5,390 nt of DNA. Origin: Candidatus Eiseniibacteriota bacterium (lineage in GTDB: Bacteria; Eisenbacteria; RBG-16-71-46; SZUA-252). The notes beneath the pieces were generated by a model. That model was not told the DNA's origin, did not search any database, and was given only the letters and a program-made list of their open reading frames with translations. The stretch spans positions 1 through 5,390 of the forward strand of contig JAEHDN010000005.1 of the NCBI GenBank assembly GCA_016880395.1, given 5' to 3'. Position 1 is the first letter of the stretch. Each line of letters starts with the position of its first letter. Positions 1 to 5,390 of the stretch are shown here, piece by piece. The position numbers and the translations under genes were made by a program.

Positions 1-46
1 CAGAGCGCGGGACAACGATGCGATCGAGCGATCGGGCAAGGCTGGC
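1..46. other. Short flank downstream of the DoxX gene
   Basis: No gene is supported here. CGATCG occurs twice at 21-26 and 29-34, separated by AG. This could fold into a stem of only about five pairs and has no T-tract, so it is not called a terminator. Confidence 0.3.
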
Positions 47-457
47 CTACGCGGGAGCGCCGACGTCCGCGCGTCGCGGCGACCGCGTGAGCAGCGCGTC
101 GAGGCTCAGCGGTCCGCCGCCATTCGCCGCGAAGAACAGGAAGATGAAGCAGTTGAGAACCGCGGGCTCGCCGTGATTCTGGATCGGCCAGAACCCGTGC
201 GGGAAGTGGCCGATGAAATACGCGAACGCCATCTCCCCTGAGGCAAGGAAGGCCGCCGGACGCGTGAGGAGACCGAGCAGGATGAGCGTGCCGCAGACCA
301 GCTCGATCACGCCGGCGGTCACGAGGAGAGGCGTCAGCTCGACTCCCGAGGGCATGCCGCCGAACCACCCGAAGATCTTCATGCCGCCGGGATGGATGAA
401 GAGGAGACCGGAGACGATGCGAAGCAGCGAGTGCGTGACGCCCGCCAGGTGTTTCAT
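47..457 (-). CDS. DoxX family integral membrane protein
   Basis: This encodes a 136-residue inner-membrane protein of the DoxX family. Four hydrophobic segments lie at about residues 10-30, 43-63, 67-84 and 98-112. Family-typical motifs are visible: HPGGMKIFGWFGG near residues 22-34, ELVCGTLILLGLLTRPAAF at 52-70, MAFAYF at 76-81, and a late NCFIFLFFAANGGGPLSLD block at 102-120. The length is normal for the family. I chose the ATG at 455-457 because GGAGGA lies 8 bases upstream of it and the family homology begins there. The same frame stays open to 661, but that extension would overlap the divergent VOC gene and looks non-protein-like. The short tail after residue 120 is polar and Arg-rich, probably cytoplasmic. 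DoxX proteins are implicated in redox and thiol stress or in accompanying oxidoreductases, but their biochemical activity is mostly unknown. The divergent VOC genes suggest a shared stress role, which is inference. Confidence 0.9.
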   Translation of the reverse strand: MKHLAGVTHSLLRIVSGLLFIHPGGMKIFGWFGGMPSGVELTPLLVTAGVIELVCGTLILLGLLTRPAAFLASGEMAFAYFIGHFPHGFWPIQNHGEPAVLNCFIFLFFAANGGGPLSLDALLTRSPRRADVGAPA

Positions 458-465
458 AAGTCGAG

Positions 466-471
466 TCCTCC
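466..471 (-). promoter_or_regulatory. Ribosome binding site of the doxX-like gene
   Basis: On the minus strand this reads GGAGGA, followed by 8 bases and then ATG. It decides the start of the DoxX gene against the longer open frame that continues upstream. Confidence 0.75.
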
Positions 472-529
472 GGGATCCCAGGAAGCGAGGGTGGCCACTC
501 CCCCAGCGTACCACGGTGCACGCGTGGGT

Positions 530-559
530 TTGTATCTCGCCCGGCGGGCGGGCTACCAT
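530..559 (+). promoter_or_regulatory. Candidate sigma70-like promoter for the VOC operon
   Basis: TTGTAT at 530-535 and TACCAT at 554-559 are separated by 18 bases, and each matches the -35 or -10 consensus at four of six positions. The site lies 43 bases before the VOC start codon. The spacer contains the CGCCCG-G-CGGGCG palindrome, a position where a repressor could act. This is a weak match, and the housekeeping consensus of the host is unknown. Confidence 0.3.
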
Positions 560-590
560 CAATGGGCGCCCCTGGGGACAGGGCAGCTCG

Positions 591-596
591 AGGAGG
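591..596 (+). promoter_or_regulatory. Ribosome binding site of the first VOC gene
   Basis: AGGAGG lies 6 bases before the ATG at 603. This near-perfect Shine-Dalgarno sequence fixes the start of the VOC protein against the much longer frame that is open from 213. Confidence 0.8.
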
Positions 597-602
597 GCAG
601 TC

Positions 603-980
603 ATGCTTGGAGACAAGGAAGCAGCGGCGACCATCGCCGTCAAGGATCTGGGAGCGGCCAAGGAGTTCTACGAGAGAAAGCTCGGCCTGAAGCCAGTCGA
701 CTCCGAGGGAGACGAGGCCGTCACGTATCGAAGCGGCCTCACGAAGGTGGTGGTGTACCGGTCCCAGTACGCGGGAACGAACCGGGCCACCGCCGCGAAC
801 TGGATCGTCGGCAAGGATCTGGAAGGAGAGGTCGAAGCCCTGCGCGAGCGGGGCATTCGATTCGAGCACTACGATCTTCCCGGCCTGAAGCGTCAGGGCG
901 ACATCCACGTCGCCGGTGACATGAAGGTCGCGTGGTTCAAGGACCCCGACGGAAATATCCTCAGCCTCGTCAGCGGCTAG
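603..980 (+). CDS. VOC superfamily (glyoxalase/bleomycin-resistance-like) protein
   Basis: This encodes a soluble 125-residue protein, the usual length of a single VOC protein made of two beta-alpha-beta-beta-beta modules. The first module shows VKDLGAAKEFYERKLGLKP at residues 13-31. The second contains the helix KDLEGEVEALRERGIRFE at 71-88 and ends with WFKDPDGNILSLVSG at 111-125. VOC proteins bind or transform small substrates (glyoxalase I, extradiol dioxygenases, fosfomycin or bleomycin resistance proteins). In metal-dependent members the C-terminal strand reads GNxxEL, where Glu binds the metal. Here that position is Ser121, and the first strand (ATIAVKD) has no His. A classical glyoxalase I or dioxygenase metal site is therefore unlikely, and the substrate cannot be named. 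The AGGAGG site selects the ATG at 603. A second VOC gene follows after 30 bases, probably in the same operon. Confidence 0.9.
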   Translation: MLGDKEAAATIAVKDLGAAKEFYERKLGLKPVDSEGDEAVTYRSGLTKVVVYRSQYAGTNRATAANWIVGKDLEGEVEALRERGIRFEHYDLPGLKRQGDIHVAGDMKVAWFKDPDGNILSLVSG

Positions 981-996
981 GCCGCTCCCACGGGAC

Positions 997-1004
997 AGGA
1001 AGGA
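997..1004 (+). promoter_or_regulatory. Ribosome binding site of the PhnB-like gene
   Basis: AGGAAGGA ends 6 bases before the ATG at 1011. It lies inside the 30-base gap after the preceding stop codon, which is consistent with translation from a shared transcript. Confidence 0.7.
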
Positions 1005-1010
1005 TTCCTC

Positions 1011-1478
1011 ATGCAGAAGATCTCACCGTTTCTCTGGTTCGATCATCAGGCGGAAGAGGCGGTCAACTTCTACGTTTCGATCTTCAAGAACTCCAAGATC
1101 CTGACCACGTCACGGTACGGAGACGAGGGGCCCGGGCCGAAGGGAACCGTGATGGTCGTGCGCTTCCAGCTCGAGGGACAGGAGTTCATGGCCCTGAACG
1201 GTGGGCCGCAGTTCACCTTCTCCCCGGCCATCTCCTTCGTCATTCACTGTAAGAACCAGACGGAGGTGGACGAGCTGTGGGAGAAGCTCTCCGCCGGCGG
1301 AACGAAACAGCAGTGCGGGTGGCTCCAGGACCGGTTCGGCGTCTCCTGGCAGGTCGTGCCCACGGTGCTGGGCGAGATGCTGTCCGACAAGGACGCGGAA
1401 CGGGCGAGGCGGGTCATGCACGCCATGCTTCAGATGGAGAAGCTCGACATCGCCAAGCTGGAAGAGGCGTACGCGTAG
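1011..1478 (+). CDS. PhnB-like VOC family protein (3-dmu-9_3-mt domain)
   Basis: This encodes a 155-residue soluble protein of the PhnB-like branch of the VOC superfamily, a fold once annotated as 3-demethylubiquinone methyltransferase. Visible family marks are ISPFLWFDHQAEEAVNFY at residues 4-21, FMALNGGP at 59-66, SFVIHCKNQTEVDELWEKL at 75-93, and the hallmark CGWLQDRFGVSWQVVP at 102-117. A helical tail at about 126-154 (AERARRVMHAMLQMEKLDI region) is also typical of the family. Length and ends look complete. Family members are mostly uncharacterised; the methyltransferase label in databases is not supported by any SAM-binding motif here. It follows the other VOC gene by 30 bases on the same strand, suggesting one operon and possibly related substrates. 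Its stop is 31 bases from the stop of the convergent kinase gene. Confidence 0.92.
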   Translation: MQKISPFLWFDHQAEEAVNFYVSIFKNSKILTTSRYGDEGPGPKGTVMVVRFQLEGQEFMALNGGPQFTFSPAISFVIHCKNQTEVDELWEKLSAGGTKQQCGWLQDRFGVSWQVVPTVLGEMLSDKDAERARRVMHAMLQMEKLDIAKLEEAYA

Positions 1479-1509
1479 TGGGTGCCTGGGGGAGCGGGGG
1501 ACCGGCCGG
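1479..1509. other. Short convergent intergenic gap with a 10-base palindrome
   Basis: These 31 bases separate the two convergent stop codons. ACCGGCCGGT at 1501-1510 is a perfect palindrome that shares one base with the TAA of the kinase gene. It has no loop and no T-tract on either strand, so I do not call an intrinsic terminator. Transcripts from both sides may end by a factor-dependent mechanism or overlap. Confidence 0.4.
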
Positions 1510-4500
1510 TTACGAGTCCTCCCGCTCCGCCTCGGCCAGGATCTCCTCGACGTTCAGCCCCTCGCCGGCCTTCATCGCCGCCTCGACCTCCTCCTCGGAG
1601 TCGTTCCCGCGGATCAAGTCCGCGAACCAGGTCATGTAGAGGTTTGCCTCGAAGGCGCTTGGGCCATGCGCACGGGTGAAGCCGATCCATGCGAGGCCCC
1701 TCTCCCGATCTCCGGCGCGAATCCGGATGATCCCGTGGAAGAGCGGGTAGAGCGTGGGCGTCAGGCCGAGCTCGCGAGCGGCCGGCGCCATCTTGCGGAG
1801 GAAAGCGTGCGCTTCCCGGTCGTGACCACGGCGGAGCGCGATCGCGGCCCGGGTGGTGATGGTCTCCAGCATGAGTGAGGTGGCTCCGATCTCTTCGATG
1901 ATAGCAAGGGCCTCCCGCACATAGCGTTCCGCGGTGTCCAGATCGCCGGTATCCACATGCAACGCCCCCAGGTTTCCGAGGGCCATGGCCTCCCCCAGAC
2001 GGTCCCCGATCGCCCGGTGTACATCCAGGGCCTGACGGTACGTATCTCTCGCCTCGCCCACCCTTCGAGCCACCATCAAACTATTCCCGAGCGAATTCAG
2101 CACGCTCGCCTCGCTCTGTCGGTCTCCGAGCTTTCGCACCAGTGCCGCGCTCTCCTCGAGGTGGCGGATGGACTCGACGGGGTCGCTCTGGAAGAGGGCA
2201 TTGCCGATCTGGCGGAGGTTGAAGGCCAGCGTGGCCTCGTCGCCGATGCTCCGCGAGATGGAGCTAGCCTCCCTCAGATACGTCAGGGACCGGGTGGAGT
2301 CCTGCTGCCACATAATGACGCGGCCGATCCTGCCCAGTGCGTTCGCCAGAAGGTGCTGATTCCCGATGGCTCTCGCCTCGTCCAGGGCGGGCCTGAAGAT
2401 CTCGAGGGCCTTCGTGTACGAGCTTCGGATCGCTTCGATATCGCCACGCAACAGATCGATCTCGAGACGCTGCTCGGCGTGCTCGCTCGACGTCAGCAGC
2501 TCCCTCGCACGCTGAAGAACCGTCGAGGCCTCGTCGTAGGTGGCGAGCCGGACGGCCCGTTCGCCCACCTTGGTGAGCTGGGTCGCGGCGAGCGCGACCT
2601 CCTCGGCGCGGCTGTAATGCTCGGCCACGAGCAACATGTGCTCGTCCGCGCGCGCGCCTCCCACCTCGATCAGCCAGTCGCCGACGATCTTGTGGAGCGC
2701 CCGACGCTGCCGCGGAATCACGGTCTCGTACGTCACGTCGCGCAGGATCGCGTGACGGAAGACGTACTCCACGGTGCCCGCGAAACCCGACTCTTCCCGC
2801 TGGAGGATCATCTCTCGATCCCGCAGATCCTCGAGCATCGACTGGACCTCGGCCGGCTCGAGTCCCGCGAACTCCCGGCTCAGTCGCACGGCCGCCGCAT
2901 CCCAGAAGATGCGTCCGATCACCGAGGCGCGCTGCAGGAGCTGGTGGAGGGGCGGAGGGAGCGTGTCGAGCCGCGCCTGGAGCACGCCGGTGAGGGTCGC
3001 GGGGATCCGGACCGTCGACAGGCGTGTCGTGTCGACCGACCAGGCGCCGTCCCCCTTGAGAATGATGCGGTCGTCGATCAGCGCCTTGATCAGCTCCTCG
3101 ATGTAGAACGGGTTCCCGTCGGCTCGGTCGACGACGAGGTCGCGGAGCGCGGTCGGCACCTCGGGCACGTGCTTCAGGAGCTCGCGCACGAGGCGCCGGC
3201 TCGAGAGCTGGGATAGAGGCTCGAGCTGGATGCGCTCGTGGAACCGCTGTCCTTCGCCCCACTGCGGCCTCCGCTCGTAGAGGCTGGGACGCGCCATGCA
3301 GAGGACGAACAGGGGCAGATCGGTGTTGTCGCGCACGAGGTTGTTGATGAGATCGAGCGAGCGGTCGTCCGCCCAGTGGATATCCTCGATGTGGATCATG
3401 ACCGGGTTGGTGCGGGAGGCGGTCGTGAAGAGCTCGCCCAGGTATTCCTGCGCCGTGCGGCGGAACGTCTCGCCGTCCTGGAGCGCGGTCGCGACCTCGG
3501 GCATCCGGGTGAAGTCGAAGCCGACCAGCTGGCCGATGAAGTACGCCTTGCGGGCGGAGCCCTCGCCCAGGAACTCCTCCACTCCCCGGACGAACTTCTC
3601 GTGCACCTCCGACAGGGGATCGGAGTCGAGGATCCTGAAGCGGAACGAAAAGAGGTCGCGGGTCAGGGAGTAGGGCTGGAGCATCGAAGGCTGGGTGGCG
3701 CGCGCCTGGAAGAACCAGACGACCTGCTCCTGGAGCTCGATCCAATTGCTGAATTCGAACAGGAGCCGGGACTTGCCGACGCCGGCCTCGCCCACCACCG
3801 AGACCACCTGGGTCTCGCCGTCCTCGAGCGTCAGCGTCATGGCCTCCTGGAGGAGGCGAAGCTCGATCTCGCGACCGATCATCTTCGTCTCCACGCCCTC
3901 GATGCCCATCGCCCGAAGACGGAAGGCGCGCGGCTTGTCCCCGGTGACCAGGTAGACCTCGATCGGCTCCTTGCGCCCCCGGACCCGCAGCGCGTCCCGC
4001 TGGAGGAAGGTGAAGACGCCGCGCACGAGGGTGAAGGTCTCGTGCGCCGCCAGGATTCCACCCATGGGCGCGGCCTCCTTGAGCCGCGCCGCCATGGTGA
4101 TCGGAGCGCCGCTCGCGGTGTAGCTGCCGCTGTCGGATTCCCGCTCGAGGAGCACCGGGCCCGTGGTGATGCCGGCGGCGAAGGGGAGCGGGTTCTCCTC
4201 GGTCGGCTCCCAGGACGCGCCCAGGATCTTGCGTGACTCGGCCAGCGCTCGCTGACGCATCGCGAGCGCGGCGCGGATCGCGTTCTCCGGGTCGTCCTCG
4301 CGGGCGCGCTCGCGACCCCAGAGGATCAACCCGGCGTCGTCGGTGCGGCTGTGCACCACGCCCCCATTCTGCTTGGCAATCTCGCCGAACGAGGTCCAAA
4401 CCGCTTCCATCGTTGCCCGGACGCGCTCGGCGTCGGCGCCGGATTCGTAGAGGATCTCCGCCAGCTCCTTGACGTCGACCGAGACCGCCGTCATCTGGCG

Positions 4501-5390
4501 CTGCTGATCCGAAGGCGTCCCGGTGTCGGATCCCGGCGTGTCCCGGTCACCCTTCTTGGCAGCGATCGCCGCGAGCTGATCGCGCGAGATCGTATGGGTC
4601 ATCGACTGGAGCGCGGCGGGCGCCTCGCTCGGCTTGATCTTGAGCGCGCGGGAGAGGGCCTCGACGAACTCGGTCGCGGTGGGGAAGCGCTCGGCCGGCT
4701 GCTTCGCGAGCGCGCGCGCCAGAACGGCGTCCAGCGCCTTCGGCAGTTCCCGGTTCCGCTCGCTCGCCTTGGGGATCGGGTTGTTCATGTGGGCGAGGAT
4801 GACCTCAAAGCCGCTCTCGTGCTCGTACGGCGGCGAGCCGGTGAGCGCCTCGAACGCGAGCACGCCGAGCGAGTAGAGGTCGGCGGCCTTGTCGGCCTGG
4901 CCGTCCCCACGCGCCTGCTCGGGCGCCATGTACCCTGGGGTCCCGATCATGAGGCCGGTGCCGGTGAGGTCCTTGTCGGCCCCTGAGGCACGGGCGATGC
5001 CGAAGTCCGTGAGGAAGGCGTTCCCTTCCCGGTCGATCATCACGTTCGAGGGCTTGAGATCGCGATGGACGATGCCCTGGCGATGGGCGTAGTCGAGCGC
5101 ACCGCCGATCTGGCGCAGGATGTAGAGGGTCTCGTCCCGAGGCACGCCGCCGCGCTGCTGCACCTGCTTCAGCGTTCCGCCTTCCAGGTACCGCATGACG
5201 ATATAGGGAGGGTCGTGCTCGCCGTCGAAATCGTAGACGGGGAGAAGATGCGGGTGTTCGAGCCGCGCGATGAGGCGCGCCTCGCGCTGGAAGCGCTCCC
5301 GGAGTCCCTGGTCGTGGAGGATGGACGAGCGGATGACCTTGACCGCCACGTGCCGGTCCATGCTGGGCTGGTAGGCGCGGAACACGGTGG
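1510..5390 (-). CDS. Ser/Thr kinase - cyclase homology - STAND-like ATPase - TPR fusion protein, 5' partial
   Basis: This very large cytosolic signalling protein lacks its N-terminus because the gene runs off the right edge. Residues below count the GTG-encoded Val at 5383-5385 as 1; that codon is internal, in the kinase glycine loop (...T-V-F-R-A-Y). The kinase (about 1-246) is PknB-like with Lys16, Glu35, HRDLKPSN at 107-114, DFG at 127-129 and APE at 154-156. A Ser/Thr-rich linker leads to a class III cyclase homology domain (298-480) with metal ligands Asp304 and Asp350 but atypical substrate residues. The P-loop ATPase (about 502-770) has Walker A GEAGVGKS at 532-539, Walker B IHIEDIHWAD at 664-673 and a GNPFYIEEL motif at 757-765. 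A winged-helix-like segment (about 855-905, FRHAILRDVTYE) and TPR-like repeats (about 920-1245) follow, then an acidic tail. There is no transmembrane segment. Related architectures include PknK-like kinases and kinase/cyclase fusions of TOMM clusters. It probably integrates a ligand signal sensed by the ATPase and TPR part into phosphorylation, which is inference. Confidence 0.93.
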   Translation of the reverse strand, partial: TVFRAYQPSMDRHVAVKVIRSSILHDQGLRERFQREARLIARLEHPHLLPVYDFDGEHDPPYIVMRYLEGGTLKQVQQRGGVPRDETLYILRQIGGALDYAHRQGIVHRDLKPSNVMIDREGNAFLTDFGIARASGADKDLTGTGLMIGTPGYMAPEQARGDGQADKAADLYSLGVLAFEALTGSPPYEHESGFEVILAHMNNPIPKASERNRELPKALDAVLARALAKQPAERFPTATEFVEALSRALKIKPSEAPAALQSMTHTISRDQLAAIAAKKGDRDTPGSDTGTPSDQQRQMTAVSVDVKELAEILYESGADAERVRATMEAVWTSFGEIAKQNGGVVHSRTDDAGLILWGRERAREDDPENAIRAALAMRQRALAESRKILGASWEPTEENPLPFAAGITTGPVLLERESDSGSYTASGAPITMAARLKEAAPMGGILAAHETFTLVRGVFTFLQRDALRVRGRKEPIEVYLVTGDKPRAFRLRAMGIEGVETKMIGREIELRLLQEAMTLTLEDGETQVVSVVGEAGVGKSRLLFEFSNWIELQEQVVWFFQARATQPSMLQPYSLTRDLFSFRFRILDSDPLSEVHEKFVRGVEEFLGEGSARKAYFIGQLVGFDFTRMPEVATALQDGETFRRTAQEYLGELFTTASRTNPVMIHIEDIHWADDRSLDLINNLVRDNTDLPLFVLCMARPSLYERRPQWGEGQRFHERIQLEPLSQLSSRRLVRELLKHVPEVPTALRDLVVDRADGNPFYIEELIKALIDDRIILKGDGAWSVDTTRLSTVRIPATLTGVLQARLDTLPPPLHQLLQRASVIGRIFWDAAAVRLSREFAGLEPAEVQSMLEDLRDREMILQREESGFAGTVEYVFRHAILRDVTYETVIPRQRRALHKIVGDWLIEVGGARADEHMLLVAEHYSRAEEVALAATQLTKVGERAVRLATYDEASTVLQRARELLTSSEHAEQRLEIDLLRGDIEAIRSSYTKALEIFRPALDEARAIGNQHLLANALGRIGRVIMWQQDSTRSLTYLREASSISRSIGDEATLAFNLRQIGNALFQSDPVESIRHLEESAALVRKLGDRQSEASVLNSLGNSLMVARRVGEARDTYRQALDVHRAIGDRLGEAMALGNLGALHVDTGDLDTAERYVREALAIIEEIGATSLMLETITTRAAIALRRGHDREAHAFLRKMAPAARELGLTPTLYPLFHGIIRIRAGDRERGLAWIGFTRAHGPSAFEANLYMTWFADLIRGNDSEEEVEAAMKAGEGLNVEEILAEAEREDS
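1651..2628 (-). repeat. TPR-like repeat array, 40-residue period
   Basis: Residues about 920-1245 form roughly eight helix-pair repeats. The five from residue 1011 to 1209 are exactly or nearly 40 residues apart, marked by recurring IGDE, LGDR, IGDR and IGAT turns at 1047, 1086, 1126 and 1166 and by small-residue positions such as LGN and IGN. This 40-residue form is typical of MalT-like and kinesin-light-chain-like TPRs and forms a superhelical platform for peptide, protein or small-ligand binding. The first two and the last are more divergent. Confidence 0.85.
3076..3882 (-). other. STAND-like P-loop ATPase domain
   Basis: The domain begins just after MIGREIELRLLQEAM (residues 502-516), the usual entry of ATPases fused to cyclases and MalT-like regulators. 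It carries a full Walker A (Lys538, Ser539) and Walker B (Glu667, Asp668), the FVLCMARP strand at 693-700 and a GNPFYIEEL motif at 757-765. The motifs predict ATP binding and probable hydrolysis. In characterised STAND proteins this module works as a ligand-gated switch; the ligand here is unknown. Confidence 0.88.
3946..4494 (-). other. Class III nucleotidyl cyclase homology domain, possibly degenerate
   Basis: Residues 298-480 align along their length with class III cyclase domains: MTAVSVDV at 298-305 (metal Asp304), GGVVHSRTDD at 341-350 (metal Asp350), AAGITTGPV at 403-411 and YTASGAPITMAARL at 422-435. Compared with the usual GGTVxKxIGD and YTVIGDAVNLAARL patterns, the purine-contacting Lys is Ser346, the purine-specifying Asp is Ala427 and the transition-state Asn is Thr430. 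Arg434 is kept. Metal and phosphate binding may persist while cAMP synthesis is doubtful. Confidence 0.8.
4648..5390 (-). other. Protein kinase domain (PknB-like), glycine loop cut by window end
   Basis: All catalytic motifs after the glycine loop are intact: ATP-anchoring Lys16, its Glu35 partner, catalytic Asp109 in HRD, Asn114, Asp127 in DFG and Glu156 in APE. It is an RD kinase. The activation loop contains T-G-T at residues 141-143, spaced before IGTPGY as in mycobacterial PknB, whose matching T-Q-T threonines are autophosphorylated. Autophosphorylation at Thr141 and Thr143 is therefore plausible. The two codons before Val1 read xCC-ACC, which fits the common A-T-V end of the glycine loop. 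Confidence 0.93.

Larger units (their letters stand above)
458..602. promoter_or_regulatory. Divergent intergenic region (doxX-like / VOC operon)
   Basis: These 145 bases separate two divergent start codons, so the promoters of both units must lie here or overlap the genes. Two inverted repeats are visible. CCACG at 511-515 pairs with CGTGG at 523-527, around a GTGCAC core. CGCCCG at 538-543 pairs with CGGGCG at 545-550. Either could be an operator for a shared regulator, but GC-rich DNA gives such short palindromes by chance. No regulator gene is present in the window. Confidence 0.5.

Noticed and set aside
21..34. CGATCG-AG-CGATCG as a terminator hairpin for the DoxX gene
   Set aside because: The possible stem is about five pairs with a four-base loop and no T-tract, and CGATCG is self-palindromic, so the repeat is uninformative.
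213..602. N-terminal extension of the first VOC gene back to 213
   Set aside because: It runs antisense through the DoxX gene, is rich in Arg and Pro without family similarity, and the AGGAGG site 6 bases before 603 marks the real start.
458..661. N-terminal extension of the DoxX gene up to 661
   Set aside because: It would overlap the divergent VOC start. The DoxX similarity and a good ribosome binding site begin at 457.
1011..1478. Annotation as 3-demethylubiquinone-9 3-methyltransferase
   Set aside because: The protein has a VOC/PhnB-like fold signature and no SAM-dependent methyltransferase motif. The name is a historical database label.
1201..1878. Plus-strand frame bridging the PhnB-like gene and the 3' end of the kinase gene
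   Set aside because: It is low-complexity Arg/Ser/Pro sequence in a shifted frame across a convergent gene junction, with no ribosome binding site that I could support.
2264..4399. Long open frame (711 codons) on the same strand as the kinase fusion, in another frame
   Set aside because: Its translation is dominated by Arg, Gly, Pro and Ala with no motif, as expected of an off-frame reading of GC-rich coding DNA. The main frame has clear domain motifs throughout.
1957..4986. Several long plus-strand open frames (1957-3216, 3238-4236, 4351-4986) opposite the kinase fusion
   Set aside because: They are antisense to conserved Walker, cyclase and kinase motifs, and their translations show no recognisable domain. 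High GC suppresses stop codons on the opposite strand.

Overview
The window is GC-rich (about two thirds G+C by eye), with compact spacing, strong AGGAGG-type ribosome binding sites and a very large PknB-type kinase fusion protein. That fits a soil or sediment bacterium with an expanded signalling repertoire, such as Gemmatimonadota, Acidobacteriota, Myxococcota or a candidate phylum. The sequence alone does not fix the lineage. I see no rRNA, tRNA, mobile element, CRISPR array or phage gene.

Left part (1-1480): a DoxX-family membrane protein gene on the minus strand (47-457) faces away from two tandem plus-strand genes across a 145-base divergent intergenic region. Both plus-strand genes (603-980 and 1011-1478) encode small proteins of the vicinal oxygen chelate (VOC) superfamily. 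The first is a glyoxalase/bleomycin-resistance-like protein that has lost the usual C-terminal metal-ligand glutamate. The second is of the PhnB-like branch. They are 30 bases apart and very probably form an operon. DoxX proteins next to VOC proteins are a recurring bacterial pairing (for example catDE in Bacillus subtilis, which responds to quinones and catechols), so a shared role in electrophile, thiol or redox stress is a reasonable but unproven reading.

Right part (1510-5390): one minus-strand gene fills about 72% of the window and runs off its right edge. It converges on the VOC operon with only 31 bases between the stop codons. The visible 1292 codons encode a Ser/Thr kinase (first glycine-loop residues missing), a class III nucleotidyl cyclase homology domain, a STAND-like P-loop ATPase with a winged-helix-like segment, and about eight TPR-like repeats spaced 40 residues apart. 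The kinase and ATPase motifs look intact. The cyclase domain keeps both metal-binding aspartates and the catalytic arginine but lacks the usual purine-recognition lysine and aspartate and the transition-state asparagine. It may therefore be a nucleotide sensor or regulatory domain rather than an adenylyl cyclase. This is the most interesting point in the window.

The two halves show no evident functional link. They are convergent neighbours, and nothing here proves a new multi-gene system.
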